Assembly: GCA_001872285.1 (NCBI GenBank)
Contig: MNXU01000028.1
Coordinates: 1 to 62,913 of the forward strand
Length of the DNA stretch: 62,913 bases
Reading direction: 5' to 3'
Source of the DNA: Betaproteobacteria bacterium CG2_30_68_42
Lineage (GTDB): Bacteria; Pseudomonadota; Gammaproteobacteria; Burkholderiales; Rhodocyclaceae
Shown here: positions 1-7,544 of the stretch, piece after piece
How positions within the stretch are numbered: the stretch's first letter is position 1
How the letters are laid out: every line of letters starts with the position of its first letter
Made by a program: the position numbers and the translations under genes
The notes under the pieces: model-generated
The model's database searches: none
Told to the model about the DNA's origin: nothing
What the model saw: only the letters and a program-made list of their open reading frames with translations

Positions 1-1
1 G

Positions 2-172
2 GGTCGGTCGGAAATTGCGCAGGCCCTGGGTCACAAATCTGTTTCAGGCGCAGCCAAGCAAGCCATCGCTGACCTTATGGAAGCGGGCCTGATCGAATAT
101 ACCCTCCCGGAGACGCCGAATAGTCGCCTGCAAAAATATCGCAGGACTCAGAGAAGAGCGGGCGCTCAATGA
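2..172 (+). CDS. C-terminal end of a winged-helix ATP-binding/Fic-type regulator (partial)
   Basis: Only the last 56 codons are present and the gene begins outside the window. The frame reads SEIAQALGHKSVSG followed by an acidic/aliphatic helix and ends around PNSRLQKYRRT. This looks like the winged-helix tail found at the C-terminus of Schlafen/AlbA_2 (RecG-like) ATP-binding proteins and some Fic-family proteins, where PNSRLQKYRLT is a recurring ending. The part that would give an enzymatic function is missing, so the family is an inference. Base composition is clearly lower in G+C (about 54% over the first 240 bases) than the sequence that follows, consistent with an accessory, possibly transferred gene. 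Confidence 0.5.
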   Translation, partial: GRSEIAQALGHKSVSGAAKQAIADLMEAGLIEYTLPETPNSRLQKYRRTQRRAGAQ

Positions 173-323
173 TCTACAGCCATCCCAGAAGCGGGTATGA
201 AAGCGGGTACGAAATGAAGCCTGAAAAATCAATCTCAAGCATTGGCGCGGCTCGTCGCCCGCTCTTCCTGTTCAATGTCTGAGCCCGGCGGCGCCGGCCG
301 ATGCGGCTGTGACCAGGCGGGAC

Positions 324-698
324 TCAGCCGGCCGGATCGGCGTGCGATGCGGCGACGTCGGCCCGGATGGCGTCCATGTCCAGTCCGCGAACCTGACCGA
401 TCAGCTCTTCGAGCGCGGCCGAGGGGAGCGCGCCGGCCTCCGAATACAGGACGATCTGGTCGCGAAACACCATCAGGGTGGGAATCGAGCGGATGTTGAA
501 GGCGCCCGCGAGCTCCTGCTGCTCTTCGGTGTTAACCTTGGCGAAGACGACGTCCTCGTGCCTGTCCGAGACGGCCTCGTAGGTCGGCGCGAAGCTGCGG
601 CAGGGGGCACACCAGGGCGCCCAGAAATCGACCAGGACGATCGGGTTTTCATCGATCGTGGCGCGGAAGTTTTCAGCATTCAGTTCGAGGGTGGCCAT
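324..698 (-). CDS. Thioredoxin-family protein (CAPC active site)
   Basis: The 124-residue protein has one thioredoxin fold and no signal peptide, so it should act as a cytoplasmic dithiol-disulfide oxidoreductase. The active site reads WCAPC with cysteines at 30 and 33. The cis-proline loop SIPT (Pro73) that normally packs against the active site is present. E. coli TrxA has WCGPC; the Ala variant is seen in other thioredoxin-family proteins and can shift redox potential, so calling it the main TrxA would be too strong. Length is slightly above the usual 105-110 because of a tail after the last helix. The start chosen gives MATLELNAENF, a standard thioredoxin beginning. It is divergent from gluQRS across a short regulatory gap. 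Confidence 0.88.
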   Translation of the reverse strand: MATLELNAENFRATIDENPIVLVDFWAPWCAPCRSFAPTYEAVSDRHEDVVFAKVNTEEQQELAGAFNIRSIPTLMVFRDQIVLYSEAGALPSAALEELIGQVRGLDMDAIRADVAASHADPAG

Positions 699-751
699 GT
701 GCGTTCTTCTCCGGAAAGCCGGGCACGCTAGCCGATCGGCGAGCGCGCTTC

Positions 752-767
752 CGTGACTGAGGTCACT
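752..767. promoter_or_regulatory. CRP-like dyad between thioredoxin and gluQRS
   Basis: The bases read CGTGA-CTGAGG-TCACT, an inverted repeat with the arm sequence and 6-bp spacing of the CRP/FNR-superfamily consensus TGTGA-N6-TCACA, matching 8 of 10 arm positions. The inner core GTGAC/GTCAC is a perfect 5-bp dyad. It lies 54 bp upstream of the thioredoxin start and just ahead of gluQRS. Regulator binding is inferred from the pattern only. Confidence 0.4.
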
Positions 768-820
768 TATGCCGGATGCAAACGCCCCCCTTTCCCGTCC
801 CCTGTCCCGTCTCCCCTGAC

Positions 821-1750
821 ATGAGCGGCTACCGCGGTCGCTTCGCCCCGAGCCCGAGCGGGCCGCTGCACTTCGGTTCGCTGGTCGCGGCGGCTGCGAG
901 CTGGCTGGACGCGCGCGCGGCGGGCGGTGCCTGGCTGGTGCGCATCGAGGACATCGACGCACAGCGTTCGAGCCGGGCAGCCGAGGATGCCATCCTGCGC
1001 ACGCTCGCCGCCTTCGGGCTCGAATCGGACGAGGGCGTCGTGCGCCAGAGCAGCCGCAGCGCGCTGTATCGCGAAGCGTTCGAGCGCCTGGAGCGGGCGG
1101 GACGCGTGTTCGGCTGCCGTTGTTCGCGCCGCGAGATCGCCGATTCGGCGTTTGCGGGCGAGGCGACGAGACGCTATCCCGGAACCTGCCGCGACGGCCT
1201 GCCGGCGGGAGAGTGGCCACGGGCCTGGAGGGTGCGGGTCGACCCTGGGGAGATCGGCTTCGAGGACCGCGTGCAGGGAAGCTGCCGCCAGGATCTCGCC
1301 GCCGAGATCGGGGATTTCCTGATCGCCCGCGCCGACGGCAGCTTCACTTACCAGCTCGCGGTCGTGGTCGATGACGCGGCGCAGGGGATCACCGATGTGG
1401 TGCGCGGCGCCGACCTGCTGGGCTCGACCGCCCGCCAGATCTGGCTGCAGCGCCTGCTCGGGCTGCCACGCCTGCGCTACCTCCATGTCCCGGTCGCGCT
1501 CGATGCGGCCGGCGCCAAGCTCTCGAAGCAGACCCGGGCCCGGGGGCTGACGCCCGCGGATGCCGCGCGGCTGCTGCCTGCCGCGCTCGCCTTTCTGGGG
1601 TATGCGCCGCCCGCCGAACTCGCGCGGGCACCGGTCGCCGAACTGCTCGCCTGGGCGGTTCACGCGTGGTCGGAGGGGGACATCCCGCGTGCGGCGGCTT
1701 TGCCGGCGCCGGCGGATACAATGCCGTCGTCAAGGGAGATTTCGCGATGA
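821..1750 (+). CDS. gluQRS: Glutamyl-Q tRNA(Asp) synthetase
   Basis: This paralogue of the glutamyl-tRNA synthetase catalytic core attaches glutamate to queuosine in tRNA(Asp) and lacks an anticodon-binding domain. From the ATG at 821 the protein is 309 residues, close to the family norm. It begins MSGYRGRFAPSPSG; residues 6-13 plus LHFGS form the HIGH-type motif. Cys99, Cys101, Tyr119 and Cys123 match the zinc-binding set, and KLSKQ at 233-237 is the KMSKS-type loop. An in-frame ATG at 776 would add 15 residues of low-complexity Pro-rich sequence, so 821 is preferred although neither start has a strong ribosome binding site. The stop overlaps the next start (ATGA). Confidence 0.93.
   Translation: MSGYRGRFAPSPSGPLHFGSLVAAAASWLDARAAGGAWLVRIEDIDAQRSSRAAEDAILRTLAAFGLESDEGVVRQSSRSALYREAFERLERAGRVFGCRCSRREIADSAFAGEATRRYPGTCRDGLPAGEWPRAWRVRVDPGEIGFEDRVQGSCRQDLAAEIGDFLIARADGSFTYQLAVVVDDAAQGITDVVRGADLLGSTARQIWLQRLLGLPRLRYLHVPVALDAAGAKLSKQTRARGLTPADAARLLPAALAFLGYAPPAELARAPVAELLAWAVHAWSEGDIPRAAALPAPADTMPSSREISR
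1717..1722 (+). promoter_or_regulatory. Putative -10 box upstream of the CoA-binding protein
   Basis: TACAAT followed by GCCG sits inside the 3' end of gluQRS, 24 bases before the next start. The same TA(T/C)AAT plus GC-rich discriminator recurs before several gene blocks in this window. No good -35 box is visible at 16-18 bp. Confidence 0.4.
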
Positions 1751-2232
1751 TCGACGATATCGCCGGCCTGCGGCGGATCCTGACGGAGAACCGCACGATC
1801 GCCGTAGTGGGGCTGTCCGCGAACTGGAACCGGCCGAGCCATTTCGCCGCGAAGTACATGCTGGAGCACGGCTATCGCGTGATCCCGGTCAATCCGCGCT
1901 ACGCGGAGGTACTCGGGCGGAAGTGCTACCCGCGCCTCGAGGACATCCCCGAGCCGGTGGGCATCGTCGATTGTTTCCGGCGCTCCGGGGACGTGCCCGA
2001 AATCGTCGAAGCCGCAGCGACCATCGGCGCCCGCGTACTGTGGATGCAGCTCGGGGTCGTCCACGCGGAAGCGGCGCGGCGCGCCGAGGCGCTCGGGCTG
2101 GAAGTCGTGATGGATCGCTGCGTCAAGATCGAACACGCGCGGCTGTTCGGCGGACTGAACTGGGCCGGCGTCAATACCGGCATCATTTCATCCCGCCGGC
2201 CGCCGTGTCCGCCGGCCGCCAGCCGCGGGTGA
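1747..2232 (+). CDS. CoA-binding domain protein (YccU family)
   Basis: The 161-residue protein is a stand-alone CoA-binding Rossmann domain of the kind also found at the N-terminus of succinyl-CoA/acetyl-CoA synthetases. It starts MIDDIAGLRRIL, then has the dinucleotide-type loop TIAVVGLSAN, a PVNPRYAEVLG strand, and the conserved ending KIEHARLFGGLNW seen in YccU-like proteins. No catalytic domain is attached and the physiological role of the family is not established. The start is preceded by AAGGGAG with good spacing. It overlaps the gluQRS stop by four bases, so translation is probably coupled, with a possible internal promoter. The last 15 residues are Pro/Arg-rich and likely disordered. 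Confidence 0.88.
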   Translation: MIDDIAGLRRILTENRTIAVVGLSANWNRPSHFAAKYMLEHGYRVIPVNPRYAEVLGRKCYPRLEDIPEPVGIVDCFRRSGDVPEIVEAAATIGARVLWMQLGVVHAEAARRAEALGLEVVMDRCVKIEHARLFGGLNWAGVNTGIISSRRPPCPPAASRG

Positions 2233-2251
2233 GCTCGCGCGCGGCGCCGGT

Positions 2252-3412
2252 TCAGCGCGCGCCCCCGTAGCCCGCCAGCCCGACCAGCAGCTTGACGATG
2301 CCGTAGGCGATCCAGCGCGCGGCGCGCGCGGGCCATGCCATGTGGTTCCATCGATCCGGTTCGAGCCGGTGCGCGGCCGCGTCGATCGCACGCTGAAGGC
2401 TGGAGCGCAGCTTCCCCGCAAAGGCCTCGTCACGGATCACGACGTTGGCTTCGCGCGCGAGCAACAGGCTGAAGGGGTCGATGTTGCTCGAGCCGACCGT
2501 CGCCCAGCGCCGGTCGATGACCGCGACCTTGGCGTGCAGGAACCCCTTGTGGTATTCGTGGATTTCGATTCCGGCGGCGAGCATGGAGCCGTAGAGCGCC
2601 TGCGATGCGTAATGCAGCAGCATGTATTCGACCCGGCCCTGCAGCAGCAGGATCACCTTCACGCCGCGCGCGGCAGCCTGCGCGAGCGCGCTGCGGAAGC
2701 GCCGGCGCGGAAGGAAATACGCGTTGGCGATCACGATTTCGCCCGATGCGGCTTCGATCGCATCGAGATAGGCTTCCTCGATGTCGCGGCGGTGGAGGAC
2801 ATTGTCGCGGATGATGAAGGCGGCATGCACGTCGCCGCGCCGCGCCGTCACCGGCGGCGGGTCTGCACCGCCCGGTAGCCGCCGCCTGAAGTTCGCCCAT
2901 CCGGTGAGCTGCCACAGCCAGGCCGCACTGTGGCGGATCTGGTCGAGCAGCGGGCCCTCGACGCGCACCGCGTAGTCCTGGCGTGGCGGCGTGTGCCGCG
3001 GCGTGTGCATGTCGTCGATGATGTTGATGCCGCCCACGAACGCGAGCCGCGCATCGACCACCGCCAGCTTGCGATGCATCCGGCGCAGGCGGTGCCGGTG
3101 GAACGGCGACAGCGCGATGTCGGGGCGATAGATCAGCACTTCGACGCCTTCGGCCGCGAGCCGGGGCATCACTGTTGCGGCGAAGTTGCGCCCGCCGAAG
3201 CCATCGACCAGCAGCCGCACGGCCACTCCGCGCCTGGCGGCGCGCACGAGCGCATCGGCGATCTCGCGGCCGGCCGTATCCTCCTCGAAGATGTAGGTCT
3301 CCAGATAGACCTCGTGGCGCGCCGCGTCGATCGCCGCTCGCAGCGCCGGAAAGTAGTCGCTGCCGTTTTCCAGCAGCTCGATCCGGTTGCCGGGAACGAA
3401 CTCTGGCTGCAT
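2252..3412 (-). CDS. clsB: Cardiolipin synthase B (phospholipase D family)
   Basis: The 386-residue protein contains two HKD motifs typical of phospholipase D-type phosphatidyltransferases: His113-x-Lys115-x4-Asp120 followed by FVGG, and His293-x-Lys295-x4-Asp300 followed by VGSSNID. The opening NRIELLENGSDYFPALRAAI matches ClsB/YbhO, which lack the two N-terminal transmembrane helices of ClsA. It should join phospholipids to form cardiolipin at the inner membrane. A hydrophobic C-terminal stretch (IAYGIVKLLVGLAGYG) could help membrane attachment. It is the last gene of a leftward cluster and starts one base after the stop of the endonuclease-type gene, which strongly suggests co-transcription. 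Its 3' end faces the CoA-binding gene. Confidence 0.93.
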   Translation of the reverse strand: MQPEFVPGNRIELLENGSDYFPALRAAIDAARHEVYLETYIFEEDTAGREIADALVRAARRGVAVRLLVDGFGGRNFAATVMPRLAAEGVEVLIYRPDIALSPFHRHRLRRMHRKLAVVDARLAFVGGINIIDDMHTPRHTPPRQDYAVRVEGPLLDQIRHSAAWLWQLTGWANFRRRLPGGADPPPVTARRGDVHAAFIIRDNVLHRRDIEEAYLDAIEAASGEIVIANAYFLPRRRFRSALAQAAARGVKVILLLQGRVEYMLLHYASQALYGSMLAAGIEIHEYHKGFLHAKVAVIDRRWATVGSSNIDPFSLLLAREANVVIRDEAFAGKLRSSLQRAIDAAAHRLEPDRWNHMAWPARAARWIAYGIVKLLVGLAGYGGAR

Positions 3413-3413
3413 G

Positions 3414-4172
3414 TCAGCCCCGGCACACCGCCAGATGCGCGGAAATCACGGCGTGATCCGAAATCTTCGACCACGGAGGCCCGTAATAGACGGCCGCCCG
3501 CTCCACCTCGAATCCCCGCGTATAGACCCGATCGAGCCTGAGCACCGGCAGCACGCTCGGAAAACTGCGCGCCGGCTCGCCGGACGCGGCGGAGAAGACC
3601 TCGGTGAGCCCGAGCCGCTCGATGAGCAGGCCCGCCGCTTCGTTGCGCCAGTCGTTGAAGTCGCCCGCGATGATGAGCGGCGCCCCGTCCGGGGCGAGCC
3701 GCTCCATCCGCTCGGCGAGCGCGGCCATCTGGCGGCGCCGGCTGCTGGCGGTGAGCCCGAGATGCACGCACACGCAGTGCAGCGGCTCCTTCCAGCCCGG
3801 CGGCGCCACCTGACAGTGCAGCAGCCCGCGCCGCTCCAGCCGGTGCGCGGAGATGTCCTGGTTCTGGTAGGAGAGGATGGCAAAGCGCGACAGGACCGCG
3901 TTGCCGTGATGCCCGCTGTCGTACAGGGCGTTGCTGCCGTAGGCGCTGTCGGCCCACACGTCCTGCGCCAGGAATTCATGCTGGGGAGCCTCGGGCCAGT
4001 CCTCGTACAGGGCCGCGTGCCCGGTATGCACCCCCTGGACCTCCTGAAGGAAGAGGATGTCGGGATTGAGCGTGCGCAGCCGTTCGCGCAGTTCGTGAAT
4101 CACCAAGTGGCGATTGAACTGCGAGAAGCCCTTGTGGATATTGTAGGTGGCGACGTGGATGCGCCGGGTCAT
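3414..4172 (-). CDS. Endonuclease/exonuclease/phosphatase family protein
   Basis: From the ATG at 4172 the product is 252 residues, a single EEP domain. Visible motifs are TYNIHKGF near the start (Asn), LQEVQG (metal-binding Glu), IIAGDFND in the middle and SDHAVISAHL at the end (the Asp-His pair). These are the metal-dependent phosphoesterase residues of the exonuclease III/DNase I/sphingomyelinase superfamily. The immediate ClsB neighbour occurs with such genes (YbhP beside YbhO/ClsB in E. coli), which suggests a membrane-lipid-related phosphodiesterase rather than a DNA repair nuclease, but the substrate is not visible. No signal peptide is evident. A longer frame upstream is Arg/Gly-rich and non-homologous, so it was excluded. 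Confidence 0.88.
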   Translation of the reverse strand: MTRRIHVATYNIHKGFSQFNRHLVIHELRERLRTLNPDILFLQEVQGVHTGHAALYEDWPEAPQHEFLAQDVWADSAYGSNALYDSGHHGNAVLSRFAILSYQNQDISAHRLERRGLLHCQVAPPGWKEPLHCVCVHLGLTASSRRRQMAALAERMERLAPDGAPLIIAGDFNDWRNEAAGLLIERLGLTEVFSAASGEPARSFPSVLPVLRLDRVYTRGFEVERAAVYYGPPWSKISDHAVISAHLAVCRG

Positions 4173-4213
4173 GCCGCCGGCGCGCCGCGCGGATAACGGC
4201 CGGTCGTTGCGCG

Positions 4214-5308
4214 TCACGATGCCTCGAACATCCGCTCCAGCGCGATGCGGGCCAGCCGCGCCTCGTGCTCGGGCACCCGGATCTGATTGACGATCTTGCC
4301 CTCCACGAGATTCTCCAGGCACCAGGCCAGATGCTGGGGATCGATGCGCGCCATGGTCGAGCAGTTGCACACCATCGGGGCCATGAACTGGACGATCTTG
4401 CCCTGCGGCCGGACTTCCTCCGCGAGCCGGTTGACCAGGTTCAGTTCGGTCCCCACCAGCCAGCGGGTGCCGGGCGCCGCCTCATGGATCGTCCTGAGGA
4501 TGAATTCCGTCGAGCCTACGTAGTCGGAGAGCCGGCAGACCTCGAAGTTGCACTCCGGGTGAGAGATGACCAGGCCATCCGGATGCTCGCGCCGGAAGCG
4601 CAGGATGTGCGCGGCCTGGAACATCTGGTGGACGGAACAGTGACCCTTCCACAGCAGGATGCGCGAGCCCGCGAGCTGTTCCGGGGACAACCCGCCGCGT
4701 TCGAGATCGGGATCCCAGACGGCCGTCTCCTCGAGCGGGATGCCGAGCTGATGCGCGCTCCAGCGGCCGAGGTGCTGGTCGGGAAAGAAGAGCACTTTCT
4801 CGCGCCGGGCGAAGGCCCATTCCAGGATCCCGCGCGCATTGCTCGACGTGCATACGATTCCGCCGTGCTCGCCGCAGAAGGCCTTGAGGTCGGCCGCGGA
4901 ATTGATGTAGGTGATCGGCGTGTAACGGCTGTCGGGATCGGCGCCGGCTTCGGCGAGCTCGCGCCAGCAACGCTCCACCTTGGCGAGGCTCGCCATGTCC
5001 GCCATCGAGCAGCCGGCGGCGAGATCCGGCAGGATCGACATCTGATCCGGCCGCGACAGGATGTCGGCGACCTCGGCCATGAAGTGAACGCCGCAGAAGA
5101 CGATGGTGCGGGCCCGCGCCTGCGCCGCGAGCCGCGAGAGCTTGAGCGAGTCTCCGGTGAGATCGGCGTGGCGATAGACGTCGGCCCGCTGATAGTGGTG
5201 GCAGAGGATGACTGCCTCGGCGCCGAGGCGGTCGCGCGCGGCGAGGATGCGATCCTGCGCCTCGCCGTCGGTGAGATCGTTGTAGCGGTCAAAGCGCAGG
5301 ATCGGCAC
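4214..5308 (-). CDS. nadA: Quinolinate synthase
   Basis: NadA condenses iminoaspartate with dihydroxyacetone phosphate to quinolinate, the first dedicated precursor of NAD, using a [4Fe-4S] cluster. Seen here are AVILCHHYQRADVY, FCGVHFMAEVA, VCTSSNARGILEW, SHPECNFEV, and MVCNCSTM near the end; the cysteines in the FCGV, VCTSSNA and C-terminal motifs correspond to the cluster ligands. No ATG lies in frame before the conserved region; the GTG at 5308 (then PILRFDRYNDL) gives 364 residues, within the family range, so it was chosen despite a weak ribosome binding site. NadB and NadC are not in the window. It lies between the endonuclease-type gene and a rhodanese in the same leftward cluster. Confidence 0.93.
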   Translation of the reverse strand: MPILRFDRYNDLTDGEAQDRILAARDRLGAEAVILCHHYQRADVYRHADLTGDSLKLSRLAAQARARTIVFCGVHFMAEVADILSRPDQMSILPDLAAGCSMADMASLAKVERCWRELAEAGADPDSRYTPITYINSAADLKAFCGEHGGIVCTSSNARGILEWAFARREKVLFFPDQHLGRWSAHQLGIPLEETAVWDPDLERGGLSPEQLAGSRILLWKGHCSVHQMFQAAHILRFRREHPDGLVISHPECNFEVCRLSDYVGSTEFILRTIHEAAPGTRWLVGTELNLVNRLAEEVRPQGKIVQFMAPMVCNCSTMARIDPQHLAWCLENLVEGKIVNQIRVPEHEARLARIALERMFEAS

Positions 5309-5340
5309 GTCGCATCGTCCGGCCGCAAGGCCGGCGCCGC

Positions 5341-5793
5341 TCAGGACTGGCTCCAGGGCAGGCTCGCCAGCCGCCACCCGCCCAGCCGGCCGCGCTGTCC
5401 GTGTGCGTCCCGGTCGCCCTCGAAACCCTCCAGCACGTTGTAGCAGTCCGGGTAGCCCGCCTCGGTCGCGGCGGCTGCGGCACGATGCGAGCGATGGCCG
5501 CTGCGGCATATGAACATCACCAGGGATTCGCGATCGACCTCACGGCCGAGCTGGGTCAGGAAATGGGAATTGAGCGCATTGCCGGGGTACGAATGCCACT
5601 CGATCTCCACCGCCCCCGGAATGCGGCCGACGAAGTCGAGTTCGGCACGCGTGCGCACGTCGACCAGCCGCGCACCGGGCGCGAGCTGCCAAACCTCGAA
5701 GGCCTCGCGCGGCGTGAGGGCTCCCTCGTAGGACAATTGAAATTCTTTCGCCCGAGTCTGCGCGAGCGAAAGAATCCCGGCAAGTTTTCCCAT
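5341..5793 (-). CDS. Rhodanese-like sulfurtransferase
   Basis: The 150-residue protein is a single rhodanese domain. The active-site loop reads CRSGHRSH with the candidate persulfide cysteine at 96. LVDVRTRAELDFVGRIPGAV is the CH2A-type motif that precedes it, and the end GGWRLASLPWSQS is typical of small cytoplasmic rhodaneses. It probably carries sulfane sulfur for Fe-S or thiolation chemistry; the next gene in the cluster is nadA, an Fe-S enzyme, but a functional link is only suggested by position. The ATG at 5793 (MGKLAGIL) is preferred over one four codons earlier. It is the first gene of the leftward cluster and is divergent from glnA. Confidence 0.88.
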   Translation of the reverse strand: MGKLAGILSLAQTRAKEFQLSYEGALTPREAFEVWQLAPGARLVDVRTRAELDFVGRIPGAVEIEWHSYPGNALNSHFLTQLGREVDRESLVMFICRSGHRSHRAAAAATEAGYPDCYNVLEGFEGDRDAHGQRGRLGGWRLASLPWSQS

Positions 5794-5867
5794 GGACGGT
5801 CGCAACCGTGGAACAGGGCGGCAGAGTATACGTCAACTCATTTCGGGTGCGGCCGTCGCGAGGCCGC

Positions 5868-5884
5868 CGCACCGAACCTGTGCG
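5868..5884 (+). promoter_or_regulatory. Upstream NtrC-like dyad of glnA
   Basis: CGCACC-GAACC-TGTGCG forms a dyad with the TGCACC-N5-GGTGCA layout of NtrC enhancer sites, with several mismatches in the outer bases. Its centre is 31 bp (about three helical turns) upstream of the stronger site at 5899-5915. Confidence 0.45.
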
Positions 5885-5898
5885 GGCGCGTACCGTCG

Positions 5899-5915
5899 TG
5901 CGCCAAAAAAGTGCA
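5899..5915 (+). promoter_or_regulatory. NtrC-like enhancer site of glnA
   Basis: TGCGCC-AAAAA-AGTGCA matches the NtrC consensus TGCACC-N5-GGTGCA at 10 of 12 arm positions. It lies about 75 bp upstream of the start site predicted from the sigma-54 promoter, within normal enhancer range. NtrB and NtrC are encoded just downstream of glnA. Confidence 0.6.
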
Positions 5916-5956
5916 TGAGCCGGATGCCGGCAGGAGCGAAGCGCATGGACGTCACG

Positions 5957-5972
5957 GATGGCATGGAGCGTG
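5957..5972 (+). promoter_or_regulatory. Sigma-54 promoter of glnA
   Basis: TGGCATGGAGCGTGCT fits the sigma-54 consensus TGGCACG-N4-TTGCT: the invariant GG (5958-5959) and GC (5970-5971) pairs are exactly 12 bp apart. Transcription would begin near 5983, leaving a leader of about 40 bases. rpoN itself lies at 26.4-27.8 kb. Confidence 0.65.
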
Positions 5973-6021
5973 CTAATCTCTTGCACGTTCGCGATTTCGG
6001 ACCACTCGCCAAGGAGAGGAC

Positions 6022-7431
6022 ATGCAGCCGCAAGACGTGATGAAGATGATCAAGGACAAGGAAGTCAAGTTCGTCGACCTGCGCTTTACCGACACCCGCG
6101 GCAAGGAGCAGCACGTCGGCGTGCCGGTGAAGGCATTCGGCGAGGACAAGTTCGAGGAAGGACACGCCTTCGACGGCTCCTCGATCGCCGGCTGGAAGGG
6201 AATCCAGGCCTCCGACATGCTGTTGATGCCGGACGCGCGCACGGCCTATGTCGATCCGTTCATGGACGAGACCACGCTGGTGATTTCCTGCGACGTCGTC
6301 GAGCCGGCCGACGGCAAGGGCTACGACCGCGATCCCCGCTCGATCGCCAAGCGTGCCGAGGCCTTCCTCAAGTCGACCGGGCTGGCCGATACCGCCTACT
6401 TCGGCCCCGAGCCCGAGTTCTTCGTCTTCGATTCGGTCGAATGGTCGGTCGATATGTCCGGCGCCTACTGCAAGGTGTTCTCGGAAGAGGCGGCGTGGGC
6501 GTCCGGCGAGAAGTTCGAAGGCGGCAACATCGGCCACCGGCCGGGCGTGAAGGGCGGCTATTTCCCGGTGCCTCCGGTCGATTCGCTCAACGATATCCGC
6601 GCCGCGATGTGCCTCGCGCTGGAGCAATGCGGCGTCGAGGTCGAGGTGCATCACCACGAGGTGGCCACCGCCGGCCAGTGCGAGATCGGCACGAAGTTCA
6701 ACTCGCTGGTTCGCCGCGCGGACTGGACGCAGATCCTCAAGTATGTGGTCCATAACGTCGCACACACCTACGGCAAGACCGCGACCTTCATGCCCAAGCC
6801 GATCGTCGGCGACAACGGGTCGGGGATGCATGTGCACCAGTCGATCTGGAAGGGCTCCGAGAACCTGTTCGCCGGCAATGGCTATGCGGGGCTGTCCGAA
6901 TTCGCGCTCTACTACATCGGCGGCGTCATCAAGCATGCCAAGGCGCTCAATGCATTGACCAACCCCGGCACCAACTCCTACAAGCGGCTGGTGCCCGGTT
7001 TCGAGGCGCCGATCAACCTCGCCTACTCGGCGCGCAACCGCTCGGCGGCGATCCGCATCCCGTTCGTCTCGAGCCCGAAGGGGCGGCGGGTCGAGATCCG
7101 CTTCCCGGATCCGACCGCGAACCCGTATCTGGCGTTCTCGGCGATGATGATGGCGGGCCTCGACGGCGTCATGAACAAGATCCACCCCGGCGATCCGATG
7201 GACAAGAACCTGTACGACCTCCCGCCCGAAGAGGCTGCCAAGGTTCCGCACCCCTGCGCATCGCTCGACGAGGCCCTCGCCTGCCTCGATGCGGATCGCG
7301 AATTCCTGTCCCGCGGAGGGGTGTTCTCCAGCGACATGATCGACGCCTACATCGAGCTCAAGATGGAAGAAGTCACGCGTTTCCGCATGACCACGCATCC
7401 GGTCGAATACGAGATGTACTACTCGGCGTGA
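6022..7431 (+). CDS. glnA: Glutamine synthetase, type I
   Basis: GlnA makes glutamine from glutamate, ammonia and ATP and is the main ammonia-assimilating enzyme. The 469-residue length matches the dodecameric GSI-beta type. Motifs visible are [12 protein letters not shown], the metal-binding [17 protein letters not shown], the ATP-loop region [16 protein letters not shown], and [10 protein letters not shown], in which Tyr398 is the expected adenylylation site, so activity is probably under GlnE control. The start is preceded by AAGGAGAGG with good spacing. Regulation is readable: sigma-54 promoter and two NtrC-like sites upstream, and a strong terminator hairpin after the stop. Downstream DUF4124-ntrB-ntrC is the standard betaproteobacterial arrangement. 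Confidence 0.98.
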   Translation: MQPQDVMKMIKDKEVKFVDLRFTDTRGKEQHVGVPVKAFGEDKFEEGHAFDGSSIAGWKGIQASDMLLMPDARTAYVDPFMDETTLVISCDVVEPADGKGYDRDPRSIAKRAEAFLKSTGLADTAYFGPEPEFFVFDSVEWSVDMSGAYCKVFSEEAAWASGEKFEGGNIGHRPGVKGGYFPVPPVDSLNDIRAAMCLALEQCGVEVEVHHHEVATAGQCEIGTKFNSLVRRADWTQILKYVVHNVAHTYGKTATFMPKPIVGDNGSGMHVHQSIWKGSENLFAGNGYAGLSEFALYYIGGVIKHAKALNALTNPGTNSYKRLVPGFEAPINLAYSARNRSAAIRIPFVSSPKGRRVEIRFPDPTANPYLAFSAMMMAGLDGVMNKIHPGDPMDKNLYDLPPEEAAKVPHPCASLDEALACLDADREFLSRGGVFSSDMIDAYIELKMEEVTRFRMTTHPVEYEMYYSA

Positions 7432-7453
7432 TCGGTGCCGCGCTCCGGCGCTC

Positions 7454-7483
7454 GGAAAAGGGTGGCCCTCGCCACCCTTTTCC
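7454..7483. terminator. Strong hairpin after glnA
   Basis: GGAAAAGGGTGGC and GCCACCCTTTTCC form a perfect 13-bp stem with a CCTC loop. The A-run and T-run lie inside the stem, so it could stop transcription from either side. It separates highly expressed glnA from DUF4124-ntrBC. Confidence 0.75.
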
Positions 7484-7544
7484 GTTTGAACTCGGCGCGC
7501 GCTTTGCAATAGACTGGCAGCCTCGTCGTTCTCCGGGATCGAAG

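Noticed and set aside
776-820. Upstream ATG for gluQRS
   Set aside because: It would add 15 residues of Pro/Val-rich sequence not seen in the family; the conserved start is MSGYRGRFAPSPSG at 821.
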